Assembly: GCF_900100605.1 (NCBI RefSeq) | Contig: NZ_FNCN01000031.1 | Span: 1-64,000 of the forward strand | Source: Sinosporangium album | GTDB taxonomy: Bacteria > Actinomycetota > Actinomycetes > Streptosporangiales > Streptosporangiaceae | Length of the DNA stretch: 64,000 nt | Direction of reading: 5' to 3' | In this document: positions 24,563 to 32,876 of the stretch, piece after piece | Layout of the letters: the number at the start of each line of letters is the position of its first letter | Numbering within the stretch: position 1 is the first letter of the stretch | Notes under the pieces: model-generated | What the model was told of the DNA's origin: nothing | Database searches by the model: none | Seen by the model: the letters and a program-made list of their open reading frames with translations, nothing else | Program-made: the position numbers and the translations under genes

Positions 24563-25678
24563 ATGTTCCCCCGCGCGAGGCGCTTCCTGGCCGTGTTGAG
24601 CGGCCTCGCAGCCGCGTGCGCGTTGGCCGCGGCCACCTTCCCTGCAGCCGCTCTCGCGACTCCGCCGTACGAGGTCACCGAGGAGAAGGTGTTCACGATC
24701 GGGCTGGCGAAGACCGCCGCCGAAGCGGCGAAGGTCGCGGACTACTGGCGGCCGGACCGCATCAAGCAGGCGGAGGAGCAGTCGCCGGCCAGCCCCGGCT
24801 CCAAGATCGTCACCACCCCCTCCGGCTCCGCCACCCCCAAGCCCAGCCTCGCCGAGGCAGGAGCGGCCGGCACCGCTCAGACGACCGGCGCGACGCAGGC
24901 CCAGACCGCGGGCACCGCCCCGGTCGCCCCCAAGACCATCGGCAAGGTCTTCTTCAAGTTCAACTCCAAGGAGTACTGGTGCTCGGCGACCTCCGTCAGC
25001 GCCAAGAACCGCAGCCTTGTCGCTACCGCCGCCCACTGCGCTTATGACGTACGGCGCGGCGAGCCCGCGCAGTACTGGATCTTCGTCCCGAACCCCGAGA
25101 GCGGCATCGCGAACGGCATCTACGTCGGCCGCTCGATCAGCATGCACGAGGACTTCCCCGGCAAGGGCGACTACGACTACGACTACGCCTTCGTCACCGT
25201 GCACAAGGGATTCACCTGGGTCGCCGACAAGGACGCCAAGGGAGCCGTGACCTACCGGAAGGTGGAGGTCGGCAGGCTGCAGGACAAGGTCGGCGGGCTG
25301 AAGGTCGACACCCAGCGGCGCACCGGCAACCCCACCTACGCCTTCGGCTACCCCTCCGGACCGCAGCCCGACGGCAGCCGGCCCTTCAACGGCCGGTCGG
25401 TGCAGGTGTGCTCGGGCACCACGAGCCTGACGAGGTCCCCCTCGTACCAGCTCAACCTCGGCCTGCTGATCAACAACTGCACCTTCACCGCCGGCGCGAG
25501 CGGCGGCCCCTGGCTCATCGACTACAACCCGGCCACCGGCGAGGGCTTCCTGAACGGGGTCAACAGCCTCAGTTGGAACCTCAAGCCGGACGGTAAGTAC
25601 GACGCGATCTCCTCGGGCTACTTCTCCGTCTACGCGCTGGCCACCTACCGGCACGCCGAGAAACTGCCCATTAGCTGA
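24563..25678 (+). CDS. Secreted trypsin-like serine protease, paralogue B (intact triad, compact)
   Basis: This 371-residue paralogue is the shortest of the four. Signal peptide: FLAVLSGLAAACALAAATF...AALA, cleaved near residue 32. A linker rich in Ala, Thr, Gln and Gly (residues 75-120) precedes the catalytic domain. The triad is His158 (ATAAHCAY), Asp207 (YDYDYAFV) and Ser313 (GASGGPW); the Asp-Ser distance is 106 residues against 249 in paralogue A, so the charged insertion is absent here. Two cysteine pairs are conserved (WCSAT/AHC and QVCSGT/NNCTF). B probably represents the basic enzyme form. A perfect 14-bp terminator hairpin follows at 25701. Confidence 0.93.
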   Translation: MFPRARRFLAVLSGLAAACALAAATFPAAALATPPYEVTEEKVFTIGLAKTAAEAAKVADYWRPDRIKQAEEQSPASPGSKIVTTPSGSATPKPSLAEAGAAGTAQTTGATQAQTAGTAPVAPKTIGKVFFKFNSKEYWCSATSVSAKNRSLVATAAHCAYDVRRGEPAQYWIFVPNPESGIANGIYVGRSISMHEDFPGKGDYDYDYAFVTVHKGFTWVADKDAKGAVTYRKVEVGRLQDKVGGLKVDTQRRTGNPTYAFGYPSGPQPDGSRPFNGRSVQVCSGTTSLTRSPSYQLNLGLLINNCTFTAGASGGPWLIDYNPATGEGFLNGVNSLSWNLKPDGKYDAISSGYFSVYALATYRHAEKLPIS

Positions 25679-25700
25679 CACTCTTCGCAAGCCTCGCCCC

Positions 25701-25732
25701 CGAGGGCTCCGGCGTGATCGCCGGAGCCCTCG
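25701..25732 (+). terminator. Terminator after protease B
   Basis: A perfect 14-bp stem CGAGGGCTCCGGCG / CGCCGGAGCCCTCG (25701-25714 with 25719-25732) with a TGAT loop, followed by CGTTTC, lies 22 bp after the stop codon. Confidence 0.9.
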
Positions 25733-25783
25733 CGTTTCGGGCGCGTTAGACGTGAGCGACGGCCAAACGGTGCCATCCGAGCG

Positions 25784-25801
25784 ATGTGATCTGCATCACA
25801 T
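25784..25801. promoter_or_regulatory. Putative Crp-family operator
   Basis: ATGTGAT-CTGC-ATCACAT is a perfect palindrome and contains TGTGA-N6-TCACA, the consensus of Crp/cAMP-receptor-type regulators, which is also close to actinobacterial Crp sites. It lies 275 bp before the ATG of paralogue C and after the terminator of B, so it can only serve paralogue C. Confidence 0.65.
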
Positions 25802-26075
25802 GCGCTTGGTAACGCACTGTATCTGGACAACTACACCTCAATCTTCACTCCCTTCACATCGTTCTTATGATCTGGGGAAACGGCGACGACCCTCCGGAAT
25901 CCGGCGTCAGACAAAGAGCCTCTTTAAACATCACGAAACGGTCACGGCCGCGTAGGTGCCGATGTTTCAGTGCGAAGCGGGTTCCAGTTTTCAAGATCAG
26001 GACTGTATGTTCTGGCTATCCCTTTACTGACGCCTGGGACGCAAGAGGCGCCCCACATCAGCGCAAGGAGTTGGA

Positions 26076-27623
26076 ATGAACACCCGAGTTAAGCGCCTGG
26101 TTCTGCCCCTGGGTGGCGCCGTCGCCGCCGCCGCCATGATCGGCGCCGGCCTGGCCGCCCCGGCCACCGCCAACAGCCCGGTCGTGACCGACGCTCTGGC
26201 CGCCACCCCGACCTCCGCCAAGACCGTTGCCGACTTCTGGCTGGACACGAAGGGCGCCGACCTCAAGCGGGCGACGCAGTACCCCTTCGACTACAAGGCT
26301 GTCAAGCGCCACACGGTGGGCTCCTCCGGCGCTCCGTCCTCGGACGGCAAGCCGGGTCTGATCGGCCAGAGCACCACGCCGTCCAGCAAGGTGAAGAACG
26401 TCAACCTGCCGAAGACCATCGGCAAGGTGTTCTTCGAGAAGGGCGGCAAGACCTACTGGTGCTCCGGCTCCTCGATCCAGTCCAACTACGGCAACCTGGT
26501 CGCCACTGCGGGTCACTGCGTCTACGACGTCCAGGGCAACAACGACGTCATGGACAAGTGGGTCTTCGTCCCGGCTTACTACCAGGGCAAGGCTCCTTAC
26601 GGCGTCTACGTGGGCAAGCAGGCCTTCACCCACTACGACTTCGACGTCTACGAGGACTTCGACAAGAACTACGCGTTCGTCACCGTCTACAACGGCTTCT
26701 CCGTTGGCGACAAGAAGGCTGTCGACAAGAAGACCTACGACGCCTTCAACGGCCACCAGAGCACCAAGTGGACGGACGACGTTCCGATCACCGAGGCCGA
26801 GTACAACAAGATCGTCGCCGAGCGCGGCGGCGAGACCAGCGACGCCTGGAGCAGGTCCGAGTCGTCGACCGAGGTCGGTTCGGTCGACCAGAAGGACTAC
26901 AGCTACACCAAGGTCGAAGTGACCAAGGCGCAGTTCGACGCTGCCACGGTTGCCGCTCCTGGCAACGGCAGCAAGTACACGCCGAAGGCTGGCGAGCACG
27001 CCAACCCCTGGGTCCGGGAAGTCAGCAAGTCTGACTACGACAACTACAAGGGCAAGGGCGACCGTAAGATCACGGCGAACGGCTCCTTCCAGCTCACCGA
27101 CTACTACCTCGGTTACTGGGTCAAGGATGCTGCGGTCAAGCACTACAAGACGGTCTACTACATCATGGGTTCCGTTGACCGCGGCACGCTGAAGAGCAAC
27201 GTTGGTGCTCAGGGCTTCGCGTGGAACCAGAAGCACGGCATCCCGGTCTTCGTGTTCGGCTACCCGGGTGGCGAGCACCCCGACGGTGACCGTCCGTTCA
27301 GCGGCGTGACCGTCAAGCAGGCCTACGGCAAGACCGTCAAGGCCACCGCCCTCAGCCTGAAGGCGGAGGAGCTCGTCGGTATCCGTAGCGGCGCCATGAC
27401 CGCCGGCGCTGACGGTGGTCCCTGGATCTACCGCTACAGCAGCGCCAGCCGCATCGGTTACATCAACGGTGTGACCGGCGTCATCGGCGACACCGACAAG
27501 AACGACCGTTTCGACACCGTGGCCTCCGCCTACTTCGACGGCGAGACCAAGGGTGTCTACGACAAGGCCAAGGCCCTCTGGTCCGGCAAGATCGTTGACG
27601 GCAACGGCAACATCACCAAGTAG
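26076..27623 (+). CDS. Secreted trypsin-like pseudoprotease, paralogue C (triad H-N-D)
   Basis: This encodes a 515-residue protein, closest in plan to paralogue A (signal peptide 1-32 ending PATA, propeptide-like segment, 249-residue gap between the second and third triad positions). His147 is kept (ATAGHCVY). The catalytic Asp position reads Asn198 (DFDKNYAFV, codon AAC). The nucleophile position reads Asp446 (GADGGPW, codon GAC). The second disulfide is also lost: the two cysteines are Ala and Ser (VKQAYGK, GIRSGAM), while the first pair (WCSGS, GHC) stays. The rest of the fold is well conserved and the frame intact, so this looks like a maintained pseudoprotease rather than a decaying gene. 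Its codons include many GGT, GTT and GCT endings, unlike its neighbours. A Crp-like site lies upstream. Confidence 0.93.
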   Translation: MNTRVKRLVLPLGGAVAAAAMIGAGLAAPATANSPVVTDALAATPTSAKTVADFWLDTKGADLKRATQYPFDYKAVKRHTVGSSGAPSSDGKPGLIGQSTTPSSKVKNVNLPKTIGKVFFEKGGKTYWCSGSSIQSNYGNLVATAGHCVYDVQGNNDVMDKWVFVPAYYQGKAPYGVYVGKQAFTHYDFDVYEDFDKNYAFVTVYNGFSVGDKKAVDKKTYDAFNGHQSTKWTDDVPITEAEYNKIVAERGGETSDAWSRSESSTEVGSVDQKDYSYTKVEVTKAQFDAATVAAPGNGSKYTPKAGEHANPWVREVSKSDYDNYKGKGDRKITANGSFQLTDYYLGYWVKDAAVKHYKTVYYIMGSVDRGTLKSNVGAQGFAWNQKHGIPVFVFGYPGGEHPDGDRPFSGVTVKQAYGKTVKATALSLKAEELVGIRSGAMTAGADGGPWIYRYSSASRIGYINGVTGVIGDTDKNDRFDTVASAYFDGETKGVYDKAKALWSGKIVDGNGNITK

Positions 27624-27679
27624 TTCTGACGGTCTGGAGCGCAGGGGTCCAAACCCTGGGTTCGAACCAAGCGTTACCC

Positions 27680-27708
27680 GTGAGGCCCGGCATCTGCCGG
27701 GCCTCACG
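27680..27708 (+). terminator. Terminator after paralogue C
   Basis: GTGAGGCCCGGC-ATCT-GCCGGGCCTCAC is a perfect 12-bp hairpin (27680-27691 with 27696-27707) 57 bp after the stop of C and 50 bp before paralogue D. Confidence 0.85.
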
Positions 27709-27758
27709 GCCGTTTACGGGGCCTTTTCCACGACCACAGCCAGCAACTGGAGTTTCCC

Positions 27759-29033
27759 GTGAAAATCCGAGGCAAGCGCCTGCTCCCCCTCGGCGGCGCG
27801 CTCGCGGCGACCGCGATCCTCGCAACCACCCTCAACGTGCCGGCGCAGGCGTCGCCCGCCTACGCGGCCGACCTGCTCATCTCCTCCCCCACCGAGGCGT
27901 ACGGCGCGGCCCGCTTCTGGCTGGAGGCCAACGGCGCGGCGATGCGCAAGGCGAAGGAGTACACCTGGGACGCCAAGGACGTCACCAAGCTGGTCCGCAG
28001 CAGCGGTGACGTGACCGACGGCAAGCCCGGCATGGTGGGGCAGTCCACGCCCAAGCCCACCAAGGCCAAGAACATCAACCTGCCGAAGACCATCGGCAAG
28101 GTGTTCTTCGTCGACCACAAGGGCGAGTACCGCTGGTGCAGCGGCACCAGCGTCCAGTCGCGCTACAACAACCTGGTGGCCACCGCCGGCCACTGCGTCT
28201 ACGACGTCGAAGGCAACAAGGACGTCCTCGACCGGTGGGTTTTCGTCCCCTCCTACTACGAGGGCAAGGCCCCTCATGGCGTCTTCGTCGGCAAGCAGGC
28301 CGTGACCGGCTATGACTTCGACGTCTATGAGGACTTCGACCAGGACTACGCCTTCGTGGCGGTCTACGATGGCTTCGCCGAGCCGCGCGCCCGCGAGGTG
28401 GCCAGGACGGACTACACGGCTTTCACCGGCGCGAAGCGCACCTACACCGAGGAGATCCTCAGCATTCCCGGCGGCAGGAGCGCCCAGGAGATCTACACCG
28501 AGGGCCAGAGCAGGTACGGCGACGTCTACTTCACCAAGGACTCCCGCTTCTACCGCCACCGCTACGTCGTGGGTGAGGCGAAGAGCACCGGGCCTCTCGC
28601 CGTGGCCGCGGGGGCGCTCGGTTTCGCCTGGAACCAGAAGGTCGGCGAGCAGACCGTGGCGTTCGGCTATCCGGGGTCGCCGCATCCGGACGGCGACAAG
28701 CCGTACACCGGGGTGACGCCGAAGCTGTGCTCGGGGAAGGCCATGGAGAAGACCTACCAGGTCAACTCCTACAAGGTGGCGAACCACGTGGCGTTGAAGT
28801 GTGCGATGACCGGCGGCGCGGACGGCGGGCCGTGGGTGATCCGCTACGACAACGGCAAGCGCTACGGCTACGTCAACGGCGTGACGAGCGTGTTCCACGA
28901 CCAGGACGGCAACGAGCGCGTCGACCACATCAGCTCGCCGTATTTCGACGGTGAGGCGCACGCGGTTTACATGAAGGCGAACTCCATCAAGTCTGCTCGC
29001 ATCGTCGGCGAGAAGGGCGAGCTTCTCAAGTAG
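27759..29033 (+). CDS. Secreted trypsin-like pseudoprotease, paralogue D (triad H-D-D)
   Basis: This 424-residue paralogue has a GTG start after TTTCC and an imperfect ribosome binding site. Signal peptide 1-32 (NVPAQASPAYA). His145 (ATAGHCVY) and Asp196 (DFDQDYAFV) are kept, but the nucleophile is Asp355 (GADGGPW), as in paralogue C. Both disulfide pairs are kept (WCSGT/GHC and KLCSGK/LKCAM). The gap between the second and third triad positions is 159 residues, intermediate between B and A/C. The gene is complete and in frame. The same Ser-to-Asp change in C and D suggests one event in their common ancestor followed by duplication. The role may be as a binding protein, decoy or regulator; this is inference. 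Confidence 0.93.
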   Translation: MKIRGKRLLPLGGALAATAILATTLNVPAQASPAYAADLLISSPTEAYGAARFWLEANGAAMRKAKEYTWDAKDVTKLVRSSGDVTDGKPGMVGQSTPKPTKAKNINLPKTIGKVFFVDHKGEYRWCSGTSVQSRYNNLVATAGHCVYDVEGNKDVLDRWVFVPSYYEGKAPHGVFVGKQAVTGYDFDVYEDFDQDYAFVAVYDGFAEPRAREVARTDYTAFTGAKRTYTEEILSIPGGRSAQEIYTEGQSRYGDVYFTKDSRFYRHRYVVGEAKSTGPLAVAAGALGFAWNQKVGEQTVAFGYPGSPHPDGDKPYTGVTPKLCSGKAMEKTYQVNSYKVANHVALKCAMTGGADGGPWVIRYDNGKRYGYVNGVTSVFHDQDGNERVDHISSPYFDGEAHAVYMKANSIKSARIVGEKGELLK

Positions 29034-29091
29034 ACCGGCAGGCTTCTCAAGCAGCCCCGCGGGCTTCTCAGGAAGCTCACGGTAAAGAGGA

Positions 29092-29137
29092 CGGTCAGGG
29101 GTCCGGCGCCGCGTGGGACGCGCCGAATCCCTGACCG
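29092..29137. terminator. Terminator between convergent genes
   Basis: GGTCAGGG...CCGGCGC paired with GCGCCG...TCCCTGACC forms a long interrupted hairpin (29093-29136) between the convergent paralogue D and NsdA-like genes. Before it, GCTTCTCAAG recurs three times (29022-29075), a short degenerate tandem repeat crossing the stop codon of D. Confidence 0.7.
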
Positions 29138-29141
29138 GTCT

Positions 29142-30500
29142 TCAGACGGACGTCAGTTCGGCGGTGCGCTCGTTGAGTAAACGCACCGGCGTTTCCCCTT
29201 CATAGGGTTGGAGCCGCCGGCGGAGGTCGGCGACGTAGGTGCGTGTGCGCGCCGACTGCAGCTCGGCGGCGAGTTCGAATGCCTCGGCCGCGACCGCGCA
29301 CGCCTCCTCCAGTTCGCCGCACCGCAGCAGGCCGCCGCTCAGCAGCGACAGGTTGAACATCCGCCCCCGCACATAACGCGAGTCCATGTCCAGTGACCTG
29401 CGCGCGTGTTGTACGGCGTGAGCCCCGTCGCCCAGGTCCCGGAAACAGTGCGCGAATTTCGCCGCCAGGTATGCCTCGTCGAAATAACGCAGCCATTCCG
29501 GCTCGTCGTCGGGTTTTCGCCGGTCGAAGGCCAGTTCGGCCAGGTGAAGTGCGCTGGAGCATGCCGCGGGGTCGCCGAGGGCGGCCAGGGCGTGGGCTTC
29601 GAGCGCGTGGGCTTCGGCGAGGAGGGTGTGGAGGCCGACTCGGCGGGCGGAGAGCGCGGAGGCGCGGGCGAGGTCGAGGGCGTGGGCGGGTTGGCCGATG
29701 TAGACGGCCTGGTGGCTCATGCCGGCGAGGATCTCGCCGCCGAGGCCGTGGTCGCCGGCGCCTCGGGCGAGGCTGAGGGCTTGGAGCATGTAGCGCTGGG
29801 CGAGGCCGTGCTGTTCGAGGTCGTAGGCCATCCAGCCGGCGAGTCTGGTGAGCTCGGCGCAGGCGGAGGCGAGTTCGCGGCCGGTGGCGTCGCCGTACGA
29901 TCCGTCGTTGAGGAGCGGCGTGACGGCGGTGTCGAGGTATTTCACGACCGCGGCCCGCACCCGTCCCCCGCCGAACCGGTTGTCGAGCTCCCCGAACGAG
30001 CGGGTGACCTCGCGGATCGCCGCGATGTCCGACGTCCCCACCCGGTGCACGCCCACGCCCGTGGGGTGCGCTTCGGGTGGCAGGGTGAGCCATCGTACGG
30101 CTCCCGCCGACCCGGCGCCGATCGTGAACGTCGAGTCGAGGAGGAACTTGCGCCGCTCCACGTCCGCCCGCCACAGGGCCGTCACCGTCGCGATCCCCTC
30201 GTGCCACGTGTGGGTGAACTCCTGGCCGAGGTCGAGGGGTATGGCGCCGGCGGGCATGCCGAGGTCGCCGGATCCGACGTGGCGTCCGAGCCGCTGCGCG
30301 AAGATCTCGGCCAGGAGGTCGGGCACCGGGTCGCGGGGGCGTTGGCCGCCGATCCAGCGCAGGACGGAGCTGTGGTCGTAGCGGAGGTTTCCGATGCCGC
30401 GTGCGGTGCCGAGGTCGTTGAGTCTGCGGGCGAGCCCCTTGTGGGAAAAGCCCGCCTCCGCGATGAGCCGTTGAAGTAATCGGTTGGGCACGCGTTTCAT
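29142..30500 (-). CDS. NsdA-like regulator (HTH plus TPR-like repeats)
   Basis: This encodes a 452-residue protein. The first 70 residues (RVPNRLLQRLIAEAGFSHKG, then LARRLNDLG...YDHSSVLRWIGGQRPR) form the helix-turn-helix seen in NsdA-type and related Streptomyces regulators. The rest is a helical array of TPR-like units (ELTRLAGWMAYDLEQHGLAQ, ARGAGDHGLGGEILAGMSHQ, EAHALEAHALAALGDPAACS). NsdA proteins in Streptomyces repress aerial growth and antibiotic synthesis. The ATG has GAGGAGAG upstream. It is monocistronic, flanked by terminators on both sides, and convergent with the protease island, so it need not control it. Similarity to NsdA is remembered, not computed. Confidence 0.8.
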   Translation of the reverse strand: MKRVPNRLLQRLIAEAGFSHKGLARRLNDLGTARGIGNLRYDHSSVLRWIGGQRPRDPVPDLLAEIFAQRLGRHVGSGDLGMPAGAIPLDLGQEFTHTWHEGIATVTALWRADVERRKFLLDSTFTIGAGSAGAVRWLTLPPEAHPTGVGVHRVGTSDIAAIREVTRSFGELDNRFGGGRVRAAVVKYLDTAVTPLLNDGSYGDATGRELASACAELTRLAGWMAYDLEQHGLAQRYMLQALSLARGAGDHGLGGEILAGMSHQAVYIGQPAHALDLARASALSARRVGLHTLLAEAHALEAHALAALGDPAACSSALHLAELAFDRRKPDDEPEWLRYFDEAYLAAKFAHCFRDLGDGAHAVQHARRSLDMDSRYVRGRMFNLSLLSGGLLRCGELEEACAVAAEAFELAAELQSARTRTYVADLRRRLQPYEGETPVRLLNERTAELTSV

Positions 30501-30851
30501 AGCTCTCCTCAGCGTGGGATGCGCGGGACTATCGCTCTCTCCCCACCTGCGTGCCGGATGGCCGATCGGGGGCGGCCCTTACCCAGATAGGTAACAGAGG
30601 GTTTTTGTTATAGCACGCTGCGTGACTGGGATTTGATGTTTCGAAAGGTTGTCGCATTGGTTGTCCAAGGTAAGTGGCTGGCGAAATGCATCTCAGGTCC
30701 GTGTACCGCTAAGGGGGAGTCTCTTTCCTCCCATCCCGCGCCCTTCAGCCGGTCGTGTCCGTTAGCCGTCTCACATGGTCGCGATCGGCTTTCACGCCCG
30801 CGTGCGCACACGGCGTGAACGGCTGTAAATGGCCTGGTGAAGAAAAAGCAG
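30501..30851. other. Intergenic region, promoter of NsdA-like gene
   Basis: About 350 bp without a supported gene. The part next to 30500 must hold the promoter of the NsdA-like gene. I see GGTAAC near 30588 and a T-run near 30602 but no clear promoter boxes, riboswitch or RNA gene. Confidence 0.4.
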
Positions 30852-30886
30852 AGGCGCCCTCAGCATTTCGCATGCTGAGGGCGCCT
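30852..30886 (-). terminator. Terminator of the malic enzyme gene
   Basis: A perfect 15-bp stem (AGGCGCCCTCAGCAT with its complement) and a 5-nt loop. Read on the minus strand it is followed by CTGCTTTTTCTTC, so it ends transcription arriving from the malic enzyme gene 80 bp away. Confidence 0.9.
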
Positions 30887-30966
30887 GCATATCCGAGCGC
30901 TTTATCGGCCCTGCCGCCGAGGCCGGCGCCACCTGAGCGTGTGGGGCGCCGTACGGCGTGAGCCCG

Positions 30967-32163
30967 TCAGAGGCGCGCCACCCCGTCGAGCCTGGCCTGG
31001 GCGGCGACCGCGGCGGTGACGGCGGGGGCGACCCGCTCGTCGAAGGGGCTCGGAATGACGTAGTCCTCGCTGAGACCGTCGCCCACGACCCCGGCCAGGG
31101 CGGTCGCCGCGGCGACCTTCATGTTCTCGGTGATCGTGGTGGCCCGCACGTCGAGCGCGCCCCTGAAGACGCCGGGGAAGGCCAGCACGTTGTTGATCTG
31201 ATTGGGGAAGTCGGAGCGGCCCGTGGCCACCACCCGGGCGTGCTTGCGTGCGACCTCCGGGTGGATCTCGGGTGTTGGGTTGGACAGGGCGAACACGATC
31301 GCCCCGGGCGCCATGGAGGCGATGGCCTCCTCCGACACCGTCGAGCCGGACAGGCCCACGAACACGTCCGCCCCCACGAGCGCGTCCTCGGTGGAGCCGG
31401 TGAGGCGGGCGCGGTTGGTGTCACGTGCCAGATCGGCCTTGAAGGAGTTGAGCCCCTCGCGGCCCTCGTAGATCAAGCCCTTGGAGTCGGACACGGCGAT
31501 GTCGCCGATGCCCGCGTTGAGCAGGATCCGGGTGACCGCGACGCCGGAGGCGCCGGCTCCGGCGATGACCGCGCGCAGCTCGGACAGGGGGCGCCCGGTG
31601 AGCTTGGCGGCATTCTGCAGCGCGGCGAGCACCACGATGGCGGTGCCGTGCTGGTCGTCGTGGAAGACCGGGATGTCGAGCAGCTCGCGCAGCCGGTCTT
31701 CCACCTCGAAGCAGCGGGGGGCGCTGATGTCTTCGAGGTTGATGCCCCCGAACGAGGGCGCGAGCCGGACGATGGTCTCCACAAGGGCATCGACGTCCGT
31801 GCAGTCCAGGCAGATCGGCACGGAGTCGACCCCGGCGAACTGCTTGAACAGCAGGGCCTTGCCCTCCATGACGGGCATGGCGGCGGAGGGGCCGATGTCA
31901 CCGAGGCCGAGGACGGCGGTGCCGTCTGTCACGACCGCGACGACATTGGACACCCAGGTGTAATCGTTGACCAAGCCAGGCTGTTCGGCAATCGCCGTGC
32001 ACACCCGGGCGACTCCAGGCGTATAGGCAAGCGCGAGGTCATCGGCGTTCCTGACCGGGATGGTGGAACGGACCTCCAGCTTGCCTCCCCGGTGCAGAGC
32101 GAACGCCGGGTCGGAGTCGAGATCATGGGCGGGGAGGGAAACGGAGGTTGGCGTGACGGCCAC
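30967..32163 (-). CDS. NAD(P)-dependent malic enzyme
   Basis: This encodes a 398-residue enzyme converting malate to pyruvate and CO2. The N-terminal catalytic domain shows LALAYTPGVARVC (conserved TPGVA), SVPICLDCTD and the metal-binding VFHDDQHGTA; the C-terminal Rossmann domain shows AVIAGAGASGVAV. The length fits the short bacterial malic enzymes of Streptomyces (about 400-470 residues) without the phosphotransacetylase tail of E. coli MaeB. The GTG at 32163 has AGGGG upstream. NAD versus NADP use cannot be told from the sequence. It is transcribed alone toward the terminator at 30852. Confidence 0.95.
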   Translation of the reverse strand: MAVTPTSVSLPAHDLDSDPAFALHRGGKLEVRSTIPVRNADDLALAYTPGVARVCTAIAEQPGLVNDYTWVSNVVAVVTDGTAVLGLGDIGPSAAMPVMEGKALLFKQFAGVDSVPICLDCTDVDALVETIVRLAPSFGGINLEDISAPRCFEVEDRLRELLDIPVFHDDQHGTAIVVLAALQNAAKLTGRPLSELRAVIAGAGASGVAVTRILLNAGIGDIAVSDSKGLIYEGREGLNSFKADLARDTNRARLTGSTEDALVGADVFVGLSGSTVSEEAIASMAPGAIVFALSNPTPEIHPEVARKHARVVATGRSDFPNQINNVLAFPGVFRGALDVRATTITENMKVAAATALAGVVGDGLSEDYVIPSPFDERVAPAVTAAVAAQARLDGVARL

Positions 32164-32356
32164 AGCGACCCCTGTAGATAAGACGGACGGGTTCCTTCGA
32201 CAAGCGGCGCGTCGAGGGAGATCGCCTGGCGGCCTCGGTAGCCGCCAGGTCGCCCCACCCCTGGTTGAGCGACGCCTTCGGGCACGGGGGTCACCCGTCG
32301 CACGATTGTGTCACATGCTTCATCGTGGTCAACGTAGGTGAGGGGGCGAGGGGGCA

Positions 32357-32665
32357 CTACGCTCCGAGACCGATCCGTCCCGGCGGCCAGTAGCGCAACA
32401 CGACCCGCCCGAGCACCGACTCGGCCGGGACCGGGCCGAAGTCCCAGCTGTCCTTGCGCCCGCTCGCCCGCTGGTTGTCGCTCTCCACCCACCAGCCCTC
32501 CTCGGTGAGCCAGGCGGCCCGCTTGACGATCAGCGTGTTCTCCGCGCCCGGCAGGCGGGCCACGACGACGTCGCCGGGCCGGATCGGCGCCCCTCGCCGT
32601 ACCAGGAGACGGTCTCCAGAGCGCAAAGCGGGCGTCATCGAGTCGCCCTCCACGCGGACTCTCAT
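32357..32665 (-). CDS. sodX: Nickel-type superoxide dismutase maturation protease (S26 family)
   Basis: This 102-residue protein of the signal-peptidase (S26) fold starts MRVRVEGDSMTPALRSGD, with the catalytic Ser in GDSM, and has the Lys in LIVKRAAW. It lacks the N-terminal membrane anchor of housekeeping signal peptidases. It is divergent from sodN, the arrangement found in Streptomyces where SodX removes the 14-residue SodN propeptide to expose His1 of the nickel hook. The ATG at 32665 is chosen for its GGGAGGGG ribosome binding site at the right spacing; a longer frame back to 32845 exists but would overlap the shared promoter region. Confidence 0.9.
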   Translation of the reverse strand: MRVRVEGDSMTPALRSGDRLLVRRGAPIRPGDVVVARLPGAENTLIVKRAAWLTEEGWWVESDNQRASGRKDSWDFGPVPAESVLGRVVLRYWPPGRIGLGA

Positions 32666-32876
32666 GGGCGAAAGCCCCTCCCAGGCGGCATTTTGTATGG
32701 CGGTCACGAGTAAGGTCGCTAGTGAGTGTTCCTCGTCCTTCTCGCGAGCCGACACTCGGCCGGGGGTCCGCGCGCGCCCATTAGGGCTGCCGGGCGGCTC
32801 CCAGACCTTGGGTTTGCGAACCGGACGAAGATCCTCGTGGACCAAACTGACACCAGCATCATGGAAGGATTCCCCG
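32666..32876. promoter_or_regulatory. sodX-sodN divergent promoter region
   Basis: This 211-bp region between the divergent sodX and sodN genes must carry both promoters. GGAAGGA lies 9 bp before the sodN ATG. I cannot point to a nickel-responsive operator with confidence. Confidence 0.5.

Noticed and set aside
27640-27676. GGGTTCGAACC-like T-arm sequence suggesting a tRNA between paralogues C and D
   Set aside because: No acceptor stem, D-arm or anticodon arm can be built around it; the downstream hairpin is a terminator.
30608-30840. Riboswitch-like conserved stems upstream of the NsdA-like gene
   Set aside because: I could not build any known riboswitch core; the region has only weak, unrelated hairpins.
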